From IMG/VR virus record IMGVR_UViG_3300012002_000077, positions 1 through 22,840 of that record: a DNA stretch of 22,840 bases, one strand, 5' to 3'. Position 1 is the stretch's first letter, and each line of letters opens with the position of its first letter. Of this stretch, positions 22,515 to 22,840 are shown in pieces. Source of the DNA: a virus. A model generated the notes under the pieces. It searched no databases, was not told where the DNA came from, and saw nothing but the letters and a program-made list of their open reading frames with translations. The position numbers and the translations under genes are program-made.

Positions 22515-22840
22515 CCTTTATATCGGCCTTTATGAAGTTTCATTCTGAATTGAAACCTAAGTATCATCGGTGTGTGGTGAATCGAAAATCGAAATCAGTG
22601 CGCTGCCCCCACTTTTCGGTCACAGGTTTTTCCCCACTGGCACTGGAAATCAGCCTACCCCCCCTATCCTATTTTGATAATGTCAGTGACAGCCGGTAGG
22701 GGGTATTATTTTTTAGTTGTGTCTGCGTACCGTATGATTAGCTTCGCACTTTTCACATTGCTAATGTAGTCATTACCAATATAACCATACTCTAAGGAGG
22801 CTCCGCAAAATAAACGATCCGTTTCGGTTGTATTTCAGAT
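22515..22840. promoter_or_regulatory. non-coding leader before the terminase genes, with palindromes
   Basis: About 325 bp have no convincing gene; short frames on both strands look random. The stretch holds GTTTCA (22537-22542) with TGAAAC (22551-22556), the tandem 7-mer ATCGAAA at 22581-22594, CCCCCTA (22660-22666) with TAGGGGG (22697-22703) around GTCAGTGAC (22682-22690), an odd palindrome. A T-rich run follows on the plus strand. A consensus -35/-10 pair could not be located. At the right edge, short minus frames end around 22792-22794 or 22774-22776, so a gene end beyond the edge is possible but not shown. Confidence 0.4.

Noticed and set aside
22502-22699. A 65-aa plus-strand frame upstream of the small terminase
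   Set aside because: No ribosome-binding site, no family resemblance and low-complexity coding signal; it overlaps the palindromic leader.
22729-22770. Short plus-strand hydrophobic peptide frame near the right edge
   Set aside because: About 11 codons with no visible ribosome-binding site, consistent with chance.

Overview
This window is the structural and lysis half of a tailed double-stranded DNA phage or prophage with a contractile (myovirus-type) tail. Almost every gene lies on the minus strand and is read right to left in the classic late order: small and large terminase, portal, prohead protease, major capsid, head-tail connectors, tail terminator, sheath, tube, tail-assembly chaperone with a -1 frameshift, tape measure, baseplate, fibre-like proteins, then membrane/lysis-type proteins. 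The tail order (DUF3383 sheath, DUF3277 tube, Dit-like protein, Pam3 gp18-like plug, hub, gp138-like spike, gp25, gpJ, gpI) matches small contractile machines such as freshwater cyanophage Pam3 and related Proteobacteria phages. The host cannot be named from the sequence. Ribosome-binding sites of bacterial type are clear, many of them a G-run form (CAGGGGG). No tRNA, rRNA, CRISPR array, transposase or integrase is visible.

Layout. 1-217: non-coding and full of inverted repeats, possibly with the tail of a plus-strand gene at the very edge. 213-501: the only recognisable plus-strand gene, a PD-(D/E)XK resolvase-like nuclease whose N-terminal and C-terminal halves lie in different frames. 521-608: two terminator-like hairpins closing the minus-strand operon. 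602-1933: small membrane or exported proteins, including a likely holin. 1930-5648: lectin-like and beta-propeller proteins, likely receptor-binding or surface proteins. 5664-9611: baseplate. 9611-13303: Dit-like protein, tape measure, chaperone pair and tube. 13358-14431: sheath. 14485-16837: neck and connectors. 16890-18467: capsid. 18467-22494: protease, portal and terminase. 22495-22840: non-coding leader with palindromes, a reasonable place for a late promoter or a packaging site.

The genes are tightly packed. Many stop and start codons overlap (TAATG, TAGTG, ATGA, TGATG), which implies translational coupling on a long late transcript. The few gaps are informative: a family of small hairpins sits directly in front of G-run ribosome-binding sites before the sheath, tube and one tail-fibre-region gene, and two copies about 10 kb apart share 38 identical bases. 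The most interesting items are this hairpin/RBS family, the split nuclease, the in-frame slippery heptamer in the tail chaperone, the perfect inverted repeats laid over the start codons of the nuclease and the small terminase, and a phage lectin-like protein with a membrane anchor.
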